DNA of 64,000 bases from Hermatobates lingyangjiaoensis (GCA_026182355.1 JAPFBL010000240.1:248001-312000); one strand, 5' to 3'; positions 36,498 to 48,262 are shown, numbered from the stretch's first letter. Translations and numbers: made by a program. The notes: generated by a model from the sequence alone, not told the origin.

Positions 36498-37395
36498 CCT
36501 GCGTCTTTTGTCTTACTCTCGCTCATTGTGCTCTTAACTATTCCCACTTCTCTCTCTTCTATTTCTTATATCTGCATCTGTATCTCTGTCTTTGTCTCTC
36601 TCTCACTCTCTCTCTCTCTCTCTCTCACTCACTCTCTTTCTTTCTTTCTCCTGCGTCTTTTGTGTTACTCTCGCTCATTGTGATCTTAACTATTCCCACT
36701 TCTCTCTCTTCTATTTCTTATATCTGCATCTGTATCTCTGTCTTTGTCTCTCTCTCACTCTCTCTCTCTCTCTCTCACTCACTCTCTTTCTTTCTTTCTC
36801 CTGCGTCTTTTGTGTTACTCTCGCTCATTGTGATCTTAACTATTCCCACTTCTCTCTCTTCTATTTCTTATATCTGCATCTGTATCTCTGTCTTTGTCTC
36901 TCTCTCACTCTCTCTCTCTCTCTCTCACTCACTCTCTTTCTTTCTTTCTCCTGCGTCTTTTGTGTTACTCTCGCTCATTGTGATCTTAACTATTCCCACT
37001 TCTCTCTCTTCTATTTCTTATATCTGCATCTGTATCTCTGTCTTTGTCTCTCTCTCACTCTTTCTCTCTCTCTCACTCACTCTCTTTCTTTCTTTCTCCT
37101 GCGTCTTTTGTGTTACTCTCGCTCATTGTGATCTTAACTATTCCCACTTCTCTCTCTTCTATTTCTTATATCTGCATCTGTATCTCTGTCTTTGTCTCTC
37201 TCTCACTCTTTCTCTCTCTCTCACTCACTCTCTTTCTTTCTTTCTCCTGCGTCTTTTGTGTTACTCTCGCTCATTGTGATCTTAACTATTCCCACTTCTC
37301 TCTCTTCTATTTCTTATATCTGCATCTGTATCTCGGTCTTTGTCTCTCACTCTCTCTCTCTCTCTTTCTCTTTCTCTCTTTCTCTCTTTCTCTCG
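36498..37395. repeat. Tandem array, six units of 148-152 bp
   Basis: Units start with cctgcgtcttttg at 36498, 36650, 36800, 36950, 37098 and 37246. Unit length changes come from the internal (TC)n. The unit contains a non-CT core (attgtgatcttaactattcc). Confidence 0.93.
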
Positions 37396-37540
37396 TTCTC
37401 TCTTCCTCTCTTTCTCTCTTTCTCTCTTTCTCTCTTTCTCTCCCAGTCTCTATCACCACATGCGTTTTTTGTGTTACTCTCTGTCATTGTGCTAATAACA
37501 CCCTTTTCTTTCTCTTTCTGTTACTTGTGAACTGTCTTTC

Positions 37541-37542
37541 GC

Positions 37543-37608
<66 letters not shown>
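37541..37608. repeat. (TC)n microsatellite
   Basis: An uninterrupted TC tract of about 65 bp at the right end of the satellite. Confidence 0.95.
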
Positions 37609-37610
<2 letters not shown>

Positions 37611-40600
37611 AGAACCGTTGGTTTTATAATTTCTATATTACTAAAAAACTCTTCTACCTCTCTGGTCCAAAAGTGACTAGAATCAGTATGCCAGTATGAA
37701 GAAATTTAAATAAAGTTATCCTCCTTGAAATAAAATTAAAATCTCTTCTTTTTTTACCGTTGTATCACCATCATAAAATTCATGAAATCATCTATAGCGT
37801 TTTTTTCTAAAATTTAATATTTTATGTTTAAAAAAGATGTTCATGTAAAGATATTTACTTTATGTATAAAATAAATTTCAAAAGAAAGCGCTCGATCCGA
37901 GCAAAAACACTGATAAAGTTATGAAAAGTAATTTTTTTATAACTTTCATATTTAGTTCAAATGCATAAATGTATTTCATAAACCCCATGGTATATTTTTA
38001 AAGAATTAAACAAATTCTGATATTTTTTCAAACGAAGAAAGGTAGGAAAAGAAGAAACTTAATAAAGTAAAATAAAAAAATGAGACAAGGATTTAAAGTT
38101 CAATTCACTTCGTTGTTTTCTAACGTATCCTTTGAATCATAGTTCTTATTTCAACCTAATACAATTAAAAGGACCTGGAATGGAAAAGTATATCAAACGT
38201 ATAAACTTATGAAATATTGGAGAAAACAAATACTCAGACAATTGATATAGTACTTTTTCCACCTTTTAAAATAAGTTAAACCCTGTAAAATTACCTTAGT
38301 AAGCGAGAGCTTTAGTATCCCAAATTCAGTGTAGTTTGTAAAACGCAAACGCCAGCAGCATTTTTAAGAATTTTAATTCAGTTTTAAGGATCTTATTTGG
38401 ATCTTAATCTTAATCCTGGTTTAGCACGTTCTGTATAACAAAATAACAGATTCATGTTTGCAAGGAATATAGGAGGATCATTGTCGAATCTCTTGACTTT
38501 CAAAAACAAGCTTAAATTTATTTCGCGTGATCTGCTAAATATCTTTTAGGATAAAATTTCAACTCAACCTTTCATCTTGAAAAGGGGTCATAAATGGTCC
38601 CTAGCACTTAAAAACTAAAAATAAGGTGGTAATTCTATTGGAATTTTCTCTGAAAGTTTTAATCATTTCAGGAAGAAAGTAATTTTGCACAAACTTAAGC
38701 GGTTCTTTAAGAATTTTGGCAAAATTTCATGTTGGGGGGTTTTTTTTTGACTTTATTTTGGGTCCAGGAAGGTTAACTGCGATAACTGAGGGGTGACTGT
38801 ATTAATGATGTAAATTATTAGCTAATTTAAAATTTGTGATATGATTTCATTATTAATCAACTGACAAGTGGAAGTCGAAATTTGTATATAGAAATATTGC
38901 GAAGTCGTTACACTAAGTGGAGGACGATGGTAGCGCGAGTTCAGGGTGCAATGTAATCGGTCTCTTTAGACCCCATTTCTCCCCTTAGGCACAAATAGTA
39001 GTTTTTTCCACCCCATTAGGAGGTCCGGTCAGAGGGTTGCAACCCTCCTCCTCCCCCCCTACCCTTCTATACAGCCCTCCGTCAGACAGCTGGCCCTCCC
39101 ACTCTCCTCCACCCATGACTTATGGAGTCCGCAAACAACTCATGTAAAAGTAATTTCGACTGGCGTCGAGACATTAATGAAGATAACTCCTTTGTCAGCT
39201 AAGTGACACTCGATATATCTTGTTTTCAACCACCGGTCACTGGCTTTCAATAATCAATTACTTTTTATCTGTTGTGCTTCCCAACTTGGCACATATTATT
39301 GTCCCCCCCCCGAATATAGCTACATTCGATTCATTAACTCCTTGCAGGTAACGTTAATTTCATAACGTCGAATTATCTGGTCGGCATTATCATTTGCACA
39401 TTCTCTTAAAAATTCACACAACTCATCAACCCTTGTCATTCATCATCCTATCCTATATGATTTTCAAAAAAAACTTATTATTTCTGGTCATACATAAATA
39501 CATTAGTGTTCTCTAATCACATGCCAGTCATGCATAGTTCACCATCATAAATTATAGTCAGTTAGGAGCAAAAAGTGTAAGTACACTACTTTGGTGTACG
39601 CAGTATTATCAGGAGGGTTAGAAATTAAAATTCAGTTACTTATATAAAAATTAATTTAAAATTTAATATAAAAAACATTTTGTATTTTAGTTTAATATAT
39701 ATAAAAGTAGGAAGCTTTATTAAAAAATCAAAGAAAAATTAGGAATTTTCATTCATATTAACATATCAATATTAGCAAATAACATGTTATTTAATTTATA
39801 AAAATGATAGTAATAAGTGACCACGTTGTTATTATAAGACAAACATTTTAATAAAATAACATTTAAAAAATGTAACTTTCATGTAAATTGATTAATATTA
39901 AAATATCTTACTTCTTAACTCTAACAGTTTGTAATTTCAGGAGGTTAGATAATTTACTTAGATAATACATGTTAAGGACTACCTTAAGGCTTTGAGGAGT
40001 TTGTTTTAAAATTATGTTTTAATGACGGAACTTTTTTTATTCTATCAATTCAATAATTTTTTTTTGCTTTTTTATAGTATGATTAAAGTTTTTAATTAAG
40101 TGCGAAATTTATTTAACTCAGGTGTGATTACCAATGGTAACACTGGTAAATGTTTTTTAGAAAAATTAAAAGAAAACAGCGAAACTGAGACTCTACATAA
40201 TGATCTCTCAATTCAATCTAAAAGCTATACTTATATGCTTTTAAAAATATTTTAATTCCCACTGAGTGGTTTATGAATGCTTTTCTTGTGTTTACCTTTA
40301 ATTCGTCTCTCTCTCTTTCCTTCTTTCTCTTAAACGTTTTTTATTTGTCTCCTCTTTCTTATTCACTTTCCTCCACCCTATTTCTTTCTTTCTTCTTTTT
40401 CCTTTACATTCTATCTATTAGTTTACTTCCTCTTATTTCTTGGAATCCATTTCATGAAATCTATATATTGGAAAAAATATTCCATCAATATATAGATACT
40501 CATATTCTTTTTTTTTTTCATATTTTAAAGGAAGTAGGGTTTTCTATTCGTAAATTTCTGTTTCCCGATGACTGTACTTTGTATACATATCTTACACGAG

Positions 40601-41146
40601 CAAAAGTAACGTAAAACTCTTGCTCATTATTCTAAAAAAACAAAACTATAAAAGACTCACTATTCTGAGATGTTAGATTTGTATAAAGCAAGAATTTATA
40701 TTTCTAATAAATAAATCGGTTCATTTTTCTTTTTATCACCTAACTGTTCAGCTTTTCTCAGCTCCGGATATAGACATTTCATTCTGAAGGGCTCTCTGGA
40801 AATTAAATTTTAGAAATTATGTCTAATTTATGTCAGTCTGAATGACAATTCTATACGACTTCAACGAATAAGTGATTACGTTTTTTTTTTGGAAAGTTTT
40901 TTTTTAAAATTTGTTTGAACCATCTGTCATTTAAAAACAGTTTGGATTCAATTTGATAGCATATGTTTGTGCTGGTTGAAAAAAAAAAGAACGCTGGAGT
41001 GGAAGGAAATTGAATCTACTCGAGTGGGATGGTTTCGAATGAGTTTGAATCAGGAATGGTAGGTGTTGCTGTTTTCCCAAACTGGGATGACTGCTAATTT
41101 TCTCTGCCGTCAGATCGAGGCAAGCTCACTTTCTAAAAATCCCCCT
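37611..41146. other. Non-coding stretch, two higher-complexity blocks
   Basis: Mostly AT-rich. 38930-39310 is less AT-rich, without an ORF, and may be conserved non-coding DNA. A CT-rich patch lies at 40300-40440. No GART exon was found here. Confidence 0.5.
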
Positions 41147-41263
41147 TCAGTCAAACCATTGATAGGCAAAACTGTCACCAGTTGCCAGGAAAAAACTCCC
41201 ATCGATCCATTCAGCCAGGGCTCGTTTAATTTCCTTCTCACTTGCCCCGATTAAAACGTCCAT
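41147..41263 (-). other. Unrecognised 38-codon ORF
   Basis: From ATG at 41263 to TGA ending at 41147. The peptide has a charged segment (SEKEIKRALAEWIDG) and an aromatic end (QWFD), which looks more protein-like than the surroundings. It is on the same strand as, and downstream of, the GART exon. It could be a chance ORF or part of an exon. I do not recognise it. Confidence 0.2.
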
Positions 41264-41891
41264 GAAAAAAAAAACCCCCCAACCCCTCTCCCTATGCTAG
41301 ACTTCCACTTGTGAAAAAAAAAAAAACAAGGCCACCTCCCTTGTGATAAGGGTGGAAAAGCGAGTGGAGACACTTTTTTTTTTATCTACCCTCTCAAGCC
41401 GACAAAGATAAACCCCTTCCAGAACAAAACCACGTAATTAAAACGACGGCCAAAAGCAATAAAATGGTTAAATACGCCCTGTTGGCTCTTCCTTCGAATT
41501 CACTTAAACAAAACGACCTTACAACAAATACGCACTTGTCTTTATATATTAATAAAGTATCAATATTATACTGGAATGCCTATATAACATTGCTAACTGC
41601 TCCCACCTAAGAGAAGTCGTCTCCTGTCTGTCCACGGCTAAAAATTATTTTACACCCACCATAAGTGTATAAATCTCAAGGATGGCACAGGCGTATACTG
41701 CTCACACTTAACAAAATTCGTATACTCTACCAAATAGATAATGTTTCTATGTAAGTTGTACTGTATAATTATCTTTTATGTCACTTGATATGCTCAGGTT
41801 ACTTCTTGCTTTTACCGGCATATATCATGGAACTATCAAAAAATGAACAATAAAGAATGAACAAAATGGGAAATGAAAGAACAAAAATCAC

Positions 41892-42149
41892 TTCAACAAA
41901 GTGGACGGTACAGCTAGAAATGCAAACTCCTGCTTCGATGGCTTGCCGAGGGCCGTCAGTGCCTTTGAAAAGAGGAAGCAGTGCTGGGTGAATGTTGATC
42001 AGTCGCCCACGCCACTTGGAGACAAAACTGTTTGTTAGCACTCTCATGAATCCAGCCAGTACAACCAATTCAACTCCTTGCCTGCGTAACTCATTGCCGA
42101 CGCAAGCTTCGAACTGTTCTCTAGTGACGAACTCCTGGTGTTTCGCTAT
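41892..42149 (-). CDS. GART: GART internal exon, GAR formyltransferase core
   Basis: An 86-codon internal exon, phase 0 at both ends. The acceptor is CTGCAG before 42149 and the donor is GAA/GTGATT after 41892. The product is the formyltransferase (PurN-type) domain that in animals forms the C-terminal part of trifunctional GART; it transfers a formyl group from 10-formyl-THF to GAR in de novo purine synthesis, in the cytosol. Visible motifs, in order, are VVLAGFMRVL, KWRGRLINIHPALLPLFKG and SCTVHFVE. The Asn and His of NIHP correspond to the catalytic N106/H108 of E. coli PurN. The catalytic Asp (D144) would be in the next exon. The reading frame is intact, which argues for a live gene. No neighbouring exon was found, so flanking introns are long. 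Whether the gene has all three domains cannot be seen. A PLE fragment begins about 200 bp upstream in the adjoining intron. Confidence 0.93.
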
Positions 42150-42404
42150 CTGCAGTTACTTCAATTATTGTTAGCTGAATTATTTCGCAAAGAATATTCC
42201 AACCTTGTTCCAATTTAGGTTTTCTTTTATAACTTTTTTTTTTTCGTAAGTAATCTGTTTTGTTGTTCTGTTTCTATCACAAGACATCAACCCTCATCAA
42301 CAAAAAAAAAACTATATATATACATATAGTTTTCTATTTCCTTCTGCAAACCTGCCCATCTTAGATCCATCTTTTCTCATATCTCTTCTCCCAATACTGC
42401 TGGT

Positions 42405-42829
42405 GGTATGGTTCAGTGCGGACATCGTGGGTGTCTTACGTGTCCTATCATCAATCCCGTTCCTTCCTTAGTAAACGCATCTAACCTATCTCTTACAAAA
42501 CTTCTTGCACCTCTGGTAACTGCATTTACCGTCTGGATTGCTCCCAATGTGATGCTTTTTATGTGGGTTTAGCTTCCATCAAGCTAAGCCTGCGTATGAA
42601 TAATCACAGGTCGTCGGTTGGTAAACGCAGTGACCTTCCGTTGCTACTCATGCCAGTTCTCACGGACTCAGTTTTAATGACTGTTTCCATGTACAGATCC
42701 TGAGACAGATAACTGATAACAATTCAAAAGTCACTCTGAGAGCTTTAGAAGAAGGTTTTATCAGTCTTTTGGGGGGTAGATCTGCTCCTGGACTTAACAT
42801 CATTGATTATTCCTTTTATTTATTTTAAT
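42405..42829 (+). pseudogene. PLE C-terminal GIY-YIG fragment, frameshifted
   Basis: Three frames together give the C-terminus of a Penelope-like ORF. The first is a cysteine block (QCGHRGCLTCPIIN). A frameshift near 42490-42525 leads to NCIYRLDCSQCDAFYVG, with a diverged GIY-YIG core, and NNHRS. Another near 42650 leads to HASSHGLSFNDCFHVQIL and an end at about 42829. The order is typical of the GIY-YIG endonuclease of PLEs. It is dead. The downstream DNA (to about 43110) looks like the element's 3' region and includes a hammerhead-like motif. It lies in the presumed GART intron, on the opposite strand to the exon. Confidence 0.8.
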
Positions 42830-43032
42830 TTATCTTTTGTTTACTTACGTATTTTTATTTTTGTTTCGGTTTTTTACTCGTGCTAATAGTTTATGTTTTT
42901 ATTTGTTATCATTTATTTTGTTTTTATTTCTTTATCTATTATTGCCTCCCATCCCTCCGTAAGTTGGCTACATTGTTTAAGTGTTTCTTCAAGACCACCG
43001 GCCAGTCGTGGTCTGCCGGCGGAGCGACTCGT

Positions 43033-43071
43033 TTCTATCCTCCTGATGACGGGACCATCAAAATATAGTAG
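43033..43071 (+). ncRNA. Hammerhead-like motif 3' of PLE fragment
   Basis: Core CTGATGA at 43043-43049, an unpaired C, a weak stem II, AAA in place of GAA, the palindrome ATAT, A17, then GTAG. Stem I pairing is poor. Its position 3' of a GIY-YIG fragment supports a PLE origin. Confidence 0.4.
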
Positions 43072-43129
43072 TGAGTTTCTGTTTCTTTTCTGTGTGTTCT
43101 TTATGTTAATGTAGTATATATATATAATA

Positions 43130-44292
43130 TTTAAAAATAAATGGTTTGTAATATAAATTGAAAGCTTAATCATGAAATTGAATTGTACTGAGTGACAGTG
43201 AGATGTCTAAAGATATGATCACACATACGATCAGCAGTGGACATCTGTGTTTCCAGAGGGCTCGTGACAATGGGACAATGCAGTGGGAGGCTTTCCGTTC
43301 CGCAAGCATGGATACAGACTAGCACATATTGGCTGCTGCCCTGTAAATATTAAGTCAATTGCTAATCCATTAACACCCCTGTATATCAAGCCATTATCTT
43401 TAGAACAACTTGCAAATGGATTTCTTTTGATATGTTTACAAAGAGGGTTGTCAGTATGCATTATGTTGTTCCCGTTTAAGCTACCATCAGCTGAGATTAG
43501 ATGCGCAGACTCGTTAAAATATTGGATAGAAATGTTTAAATTACTATGGCTATTGATTTCATTTACATTGTAATACTATCTTCAGTTTATTAAATTACGA
43601 CTTTTAAATACCCTTCAGTCATTTATATTAAACTATTTGTTAAAAATGAGCAGTTGTTACTGTATTACTGTCAGATGTTAGAAAATAAAGTGACATACAA
43701 GCCTATAAAGAAAGTGTTTTCAATGAACCCAATGAAAGTATCTTTTTCCTATTGCATAATAAATGCTAGAGCTAAATATGTTAGAAAAGCTTATACACAA
43801 GTAAGCAGTCAAGAATCGACAGGCTAAAGTTCTTACTGAGTTAAACCTGAACAGCAGGTAGATACAACGGAATGTCACTAAAACTGATTATCTTTCAGAC
43901 AAAAGTTTAGCTCATATATTTATCAATACCTACTTTAAATTCCTTGAAGTTCCACTTTAACTTGACCAATATCTAAGCCTTCTCTTGGCCTATAAGTCAG
44001 TGATAAAGTTTAGGAATATATTTTAATGAAACACACCAATAATGCCAAAAGATAACCTCAGTGTTTTTGAATGAACTAAGTATCATTTCTGTGCAAGAAA
44101 AAATTAATCTAAAGTGAACCATACTATAGGCTGCAATTGAGCTAGACGCCTGTGTGAAGAATAGGAGAATATCTTTAAAACTAGTGGTAGTTTTCAAATA
44201 ATCTGTTATATAATACAAAAGGAAAACATGTATTATGTTCTTGAAGCCACATCAAAAAACGGTGTATGCACTCATACACACACTCCACCACA

Positions 44293-44325
<33 letters not shown>
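43130..44325. other. AT-rich stretch, nothing recognised
   Basis: ORFs at 43231-43573 on both strands have no recognisable domain. The end carries a (CA)n/(TA)n tract at 44295-44352. Confidence 0.5.
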
Positions 44326-44328
<3 letters not shown>

Positions 44329-44338
<10 letters not shown>

Positions 44339-44416
44339 TATATATATATATATTAGTGTATTTCGGCAGCAAGTCCTCTTTCAAGCATATATTATTGAAT
44401 TTAATAGCAGATTCTG
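44329..44416 (-). pseudogene. PLE N-terminal coding block
   Basis: On the minus strand it reads NAESAIKFNNICLKEDLL and then PKYTNIY, running straight into a (TA)n tract. It is the best copy of the block and forms an inverted pair with 44578-44625. Confidence 0.55.
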
Positions 44417-44577
44417 CATTCACGATTTTCTTACTTATAACTTCTATTTTTTTTTACAATAGTTATCGCCAGTGAAGTGTTTATTTAGTGTTTCAGCCTT
44501 CTGAATGTCTTATGCTAATTTGCTTTGGCAATTATCACCTGCTCAAGAGAAAATTGTAAGAAAAATAGAAGCTATAA

Positions 44578-44625
44578 GTAAGAAAATCGTGAATGCAGAA
44601 TCGACTATCAAATTCAATATATATA
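44578..44625 (+). pseudogene. PLE N-terminal coding block, inverted partner
   Basis: Reads KKIVNAESTIKFN, then (TA)n. It is the reverse complement of part of 44380-44440, so the pair forms an inverted repeat about 200 bp long. Confidence 0.5.
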
Positions 44626-44685
44626 TATATATATAATATATATATATAATATATAAATATAGTAAATATCGACCGTGAAATAGAA

Positions 44686-44738
44686 ACAAAACTATAGTTT
44701 ATCAGGACTCGGTCAGTTCCGATAAACTATAGTTTTGT
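44686..44738. repeat. 18-bp inverted repeat in PLE end
   Basis: acaaaactatagtttatc at 44686-44703 and its exact complement at 44721-44738, loop 17 bp. The loop word actcggtcag recurs at 57320-57350 and in complement at 57640-57665. Confidence 0.85.
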
Positions 44739-44746
44739 ATATATAT

Positions 44747-45545
44747 ATATGTTCAAATCACAATAAGAAATGAGAAAAAAATCTTAGTCTTTTTTCTCAT
44801 TTTTTATTCTGGTTGGAACATTGATTGCTATTTTACGAGTATTGTGAAATCTTTATATATATATATAACTGAACGCGAGTTGTACACTAGGGCTATACTT
44901 AAAGAAATGAATTTGTTTCAGAGGGTTAGAGATTCTTTATATTTCTATTTATTTTTTATATTATTTTCTTTTACATTTTAATTTTATTTTGTATATATTT
45001 TTTCTTGTCTTCTGGCTACCTTTAATTATAGATTAAAAAAACTCTATATTGGATCTCAAATATATTTGACCAAATATAAATGCTCATATTGGTCTACTAA
45101 TGCTTATTTAGAAATTAACTCAATAGTTCTGTTCAGTAGATAATTAATGTTTAGTTACAGAGGAGTATTACGATTTTTTTTTTAACAAATTATTGATTGG
45201 GGACAGAGAAGTTCATCCAAACTGGTACCTCAACTAAATCAAGGTCCCTGCGAACAAGGATATCCTCTTAACTGCTTAATTCTGCACCAATCCTTCTCTC
45301 CTGAGGATTAGGTTATACTAAGTATAATACCTGTCTGCTTAGAGATGCCTAGCTTAGCTTTATCTCTATCCACTAGTTTCTTATATTTTTCTTCAATGAA
45401 TTATCCTCATAATATATTTTATTTCTTTGGTTCTAATAATTTTTGCTTATGGTTTTATTATATAAATGTAGTATACATTCTGTTCTTACATATATTTGGT
45501 CAGTCTTCTTTGCTGTTCTTATTCTACTAGTTCTACTAGTTTGAA
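44747..45545. other. AT-rich stretch with a PLE-like hairpin
   Basis: A hairpin (gagaaaaaaatc...ttttttctc) near 44773-44805 lies in sequence related to the AGATCT hammerhead group (atcttagtc), but there is no core. The rest is unrecognised. Confidence 0.45.
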
Positions 45546-45547
45546 GT

Positions 45548-45635
45548 GTACTCAAAGTGGATCTCGAGGAAGTGAGCTTCCACGAACGACATCGACAAAA
45601 GCTATAAAGGTATAGTGTGAATGAAGAAGAAGCAC
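45548..45635 (+). repeat. Partial copy of the 46.06-kb repeat 5' end
   Basis: ctcaaagtggatctcgagg through cgacaaaagctataaaggta matches 46065-46150 (ggatctcgcggaggtgggct, then cgacaaaagctatcaaggta). Direct duplication about 515 bp apart. Confidence 0.8.
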
Positions 45636-45785
45636 CCAGTTATGCACTGTTTTGAAGTTTTGCTTTACAGCATTAATATATTCTTGTTTTCAAAAGCTGT
45701 ATAGAACTTTTTTGTTTTTCTTAAACTAATTAGTTTAATACAGAATATTGGGAATAGAAGTATTTAAGTGGAGATATTGTTGACA

Positions 45786-45925
45786 GGTTAGCCTAGTGAT
45801 GACGTGTTCACCTCTGGGCTGGTGGTTCCAGGGTTAATACCCAATTTGGCCCTCGATTTATTCACGAGGGAGGTGAATAAATCTGAGCACGTCGTCCCTC
45901 AGAGAGGACGTTAAGCCTGCTTTGA
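45786..45925 (+). mobile_element. tRNA-derived SINE, 3' truncated
   Basis: Head ggttagcctagtgatgac with weakened boxes (TAGCCTAGTGA; ggttccagggttaatacc) and the family body word ccctcgatttattcacg followed by gaggacgttaagcc. It stops near 45920 without the family tail. Confidence 0.7.
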
Positions 45926-46062
45926 TTTATTCATGCACCTCAGCCTTTCAGCTACAACATGATAAAGCAGAATAGGTTGATGTTTTAATAAAGAGCCCTT
46001 TCGTCATGTCACCCGAGATCAACCGTTTTCTAACTAATGAGACAAAACGAGAAAACCCTCGT

Positions 46063-46712
46063 GAAGTGCTCAAATTGGATCTCGCGGAGGTGGGCTTCCA
46101 CCAACTGCATCGACAAAAGCTATCAAGGTATAGGGGAAATGAAGAAGACGCATCCAAACGATAAACACATCGCGACAGGCCTGGAAAAAATAAGGCCGCC
46201 ACAACCGACCGTAACTATCCTCGTCCAAATAAATTTAAGGCTAAAATAAAAGAAAAAGTGTGCATAGTTTACTGAGGTCGAAAAAAATATCTTAACAAAG
46301 ACGGCCGCAAGCCGAAAAAGAAATAAAGACTTGAGATCCATTTCCTGAACCAGTGCGCTACTGGGCGGACTTTCCACCCACGGACAGCAGCCCAAGATCA
46401 GGAACCCCAAGGTAGCAGTTAAAGACTCTGTTGTGCACTACAGAGATGAGGCCAATAAGGGCGGCCACCTTACGAGCCAGCGCGCGAACGAGAGGACTTT
46501 CCACTACCGGACGCGCGGTTGTGCCTTTCTTAGTTCACGCCAACAATGCGTGTTAAGCCCCCCCACCACGACAAGGTGAAGGCACATCGGGGGGGAGAAG
46601 AAGACGTCAAGCCGTCCGTCTCGAGCTTGTAAGACGACAGGTAGTCGTTAAAGATCCCTACTTTAAATACACTTTAGTTGGCAAAATTTAGGACTCCCAA
46701 TCTAGAATCAAT
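46063..46712 (+). repeat. Composite interspersed repeat, copy 2
   Basis: Longer copy of the repeat at 3010-3575. The first 90 bp duplicate 45548-45635. It then follows the shared path: ccgtaactatcctcg, then ccagtgcgctactgggcg, then the C-rich block with its hairpin, then the SINE-like tail ggcaaaatttaggactccc. No recognised coding function. Confidence 0.75.
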
Positions 46713-46714
46713 GT

Positions 46715-48020
46715 TCATTGTGTGATATCACAAAGAGCCTTTGTTCAGTCTATGAGTGTCCCTTGTGGGACTGCCATTGCCAACAGACAACTTGAATATC
46801 TTTCCACTAGTCCCAAAGAAACTGTTTTATTGTTGGAGCATTCAGGACTCCTAATGTAGTTCTCTATCAAATGCCCCAAATACCCTGAGTGTATTTGAGT
46901 AAAGACTTTTAAACAGATTGTACAGGGCTTGGATATATCGCTTTATATCCTGTCTTAAAAACGGTTGGAAAATATTTTCTTATGTATATAGTGAAATTTC
47001 TAGATTTTAACTTTGTAATTGCGCATCTATTGGCAACCATTTTAATCAAATCTAAATTCAAACGTTATGTACCGTATATATTCACTATAAAAACATGAGA
47101 GAACCACTAATCTATTACTGTCACAAAATGTTGTCAGAACTCATACTTTATAACCTGCTTTGCAAAGGTTTTTAAATTATTTACTAATAAAACAATGTTT
47201 AAAAAAGTTATATATTCATCACAAACTTAATCAATTAAAGACACTGTGATTTTTAATATTGTCCGTTGTATTCAATAAGGAACGTCCCAAAGTCTCTACG
47301 AACCAACATCATGGAAATGTTACTGGTTGGTAAAAAATATTTCTGTAAAAAATGATATGCGTCATTTAAAAAATAGTTATAATCATGTTTGCTCAGCAAG
47401 AAGGAGGTCAGTCAATAAATGAACTCCTTAAGAATAGTATGCATGAAATAATACGATGTATTTAGCTTAAAATATCGTAGTATCTAAAGATTCTTATTTA
47501 AAACCAATATTTTAGTTTCACTTATTGCACATATTTAGTATTCTAAACATAAATGAAATCTTAAAACAACGAAAGGTAGAATAAAACCATAGCTGTTCAA
47601 TGATTTTTACAATTAAACATATAGTTGTATATATATTAAATTACAATATTTAATTTATATTATTAATATGGGAAACCGTTGTACCTCGTAAGATCATCTT
47701 GGAGTTGTTGGAGCGTTTTCGTACGTTACCCATCTTCGATCGCAACTAACCTTCAGGTTTGTTTAACATATTTAAGGTTAAGATAAGAAGACATGTAAGT
47801 AGCATCCCTTTAAAATTCTAGAAACAATGTAACTAACCAATGACAATATTGCATACGTAACAAGATTTCTCACAGGCCAAAGTGTAACACCAGCAATTGA
47901 GGTGTTACATTGGATACAATTTAATAGTCCCAATGTAGAATAATCAATGGTGTAGTATCTCCAAATACCATACCAATCTTTACCTCATATGTATTCTCTC
48001 TTGGTCAACACTATAACCTA
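46715..48020. other. Mostly AT-rich, one repeat scrap
   Basis: 46720-46790 is a degraded relative of the 61.2-kb repeat on the minus strand. The rest shows nothing recognisable. Confidence 0.5.
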
Positions 48021-48023
48021 ACC

Positions 48024-48262
48024 TAGGGTCAGGTTAGCTTAGAGGTTAACGTACTCGCCTCTACACTGGTATTCCGGGGTTCGATCCCCACCTAACCCTC
48101 GATTTATTCATGCGGGAGGTGAATAAATCTGAGTACGTCGTGCCTCGGAGAGGATGTTATGCCGTCGGTTCCGACCCTGTACGATGTCAGGTACTCGTTA
48201 AAGATCCCTACTCGAAATGAACTTGAGTTAGGCAAAATTTAGGACTCCCGATGTAGAATCAC
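48024..48262 (+). mobile_element. tRNA-derived SINE
   Basis: Head with a perfect A box (TAGCTTAGAGG) and a perfect B box (GGTTCGATCCC), body word ccctcgatttattcatgcgg, then gtactcgttaaagatcccta and the tail ggcaaaatttaggactcccg. Ends at about 48262. No clear TSD seen. Confidence 0.85.

Larger units (their letters stand above)
35561..37610. repeat. CT-rich satellite region
   Basis: A long pyrimidine-rich tract on the plus strand made of (TC)n and two tandem arrays, described separately. It gives long open frames rich in Ser and Leu, which are artefacts of the repeat. Confidence 0.95.

Noticed and set aside
36592..37676. Long Ser/Leu-rich ORFs (up to 210 codons) in the CT-rich region
   Set aside because: They are open in several overlapping frames because the DNA is (TC)n-rich tandem repeat; the same peptide recurs with each unit.
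45948..46410. Minus-strand ORFs of 84-95 codons resembling those at 2990-3199
   Set aside because: They match only because both lie in the same composite repeat; homology covers all frames and includes stops.
48008..48030. Telomere-like CCTAACCTAACC / AGGTTAGG stretches (also at about 3635 and 61171)
   Set aside because: Only one or two units, each at the edge of an interspersed repeat; not a telomere array.
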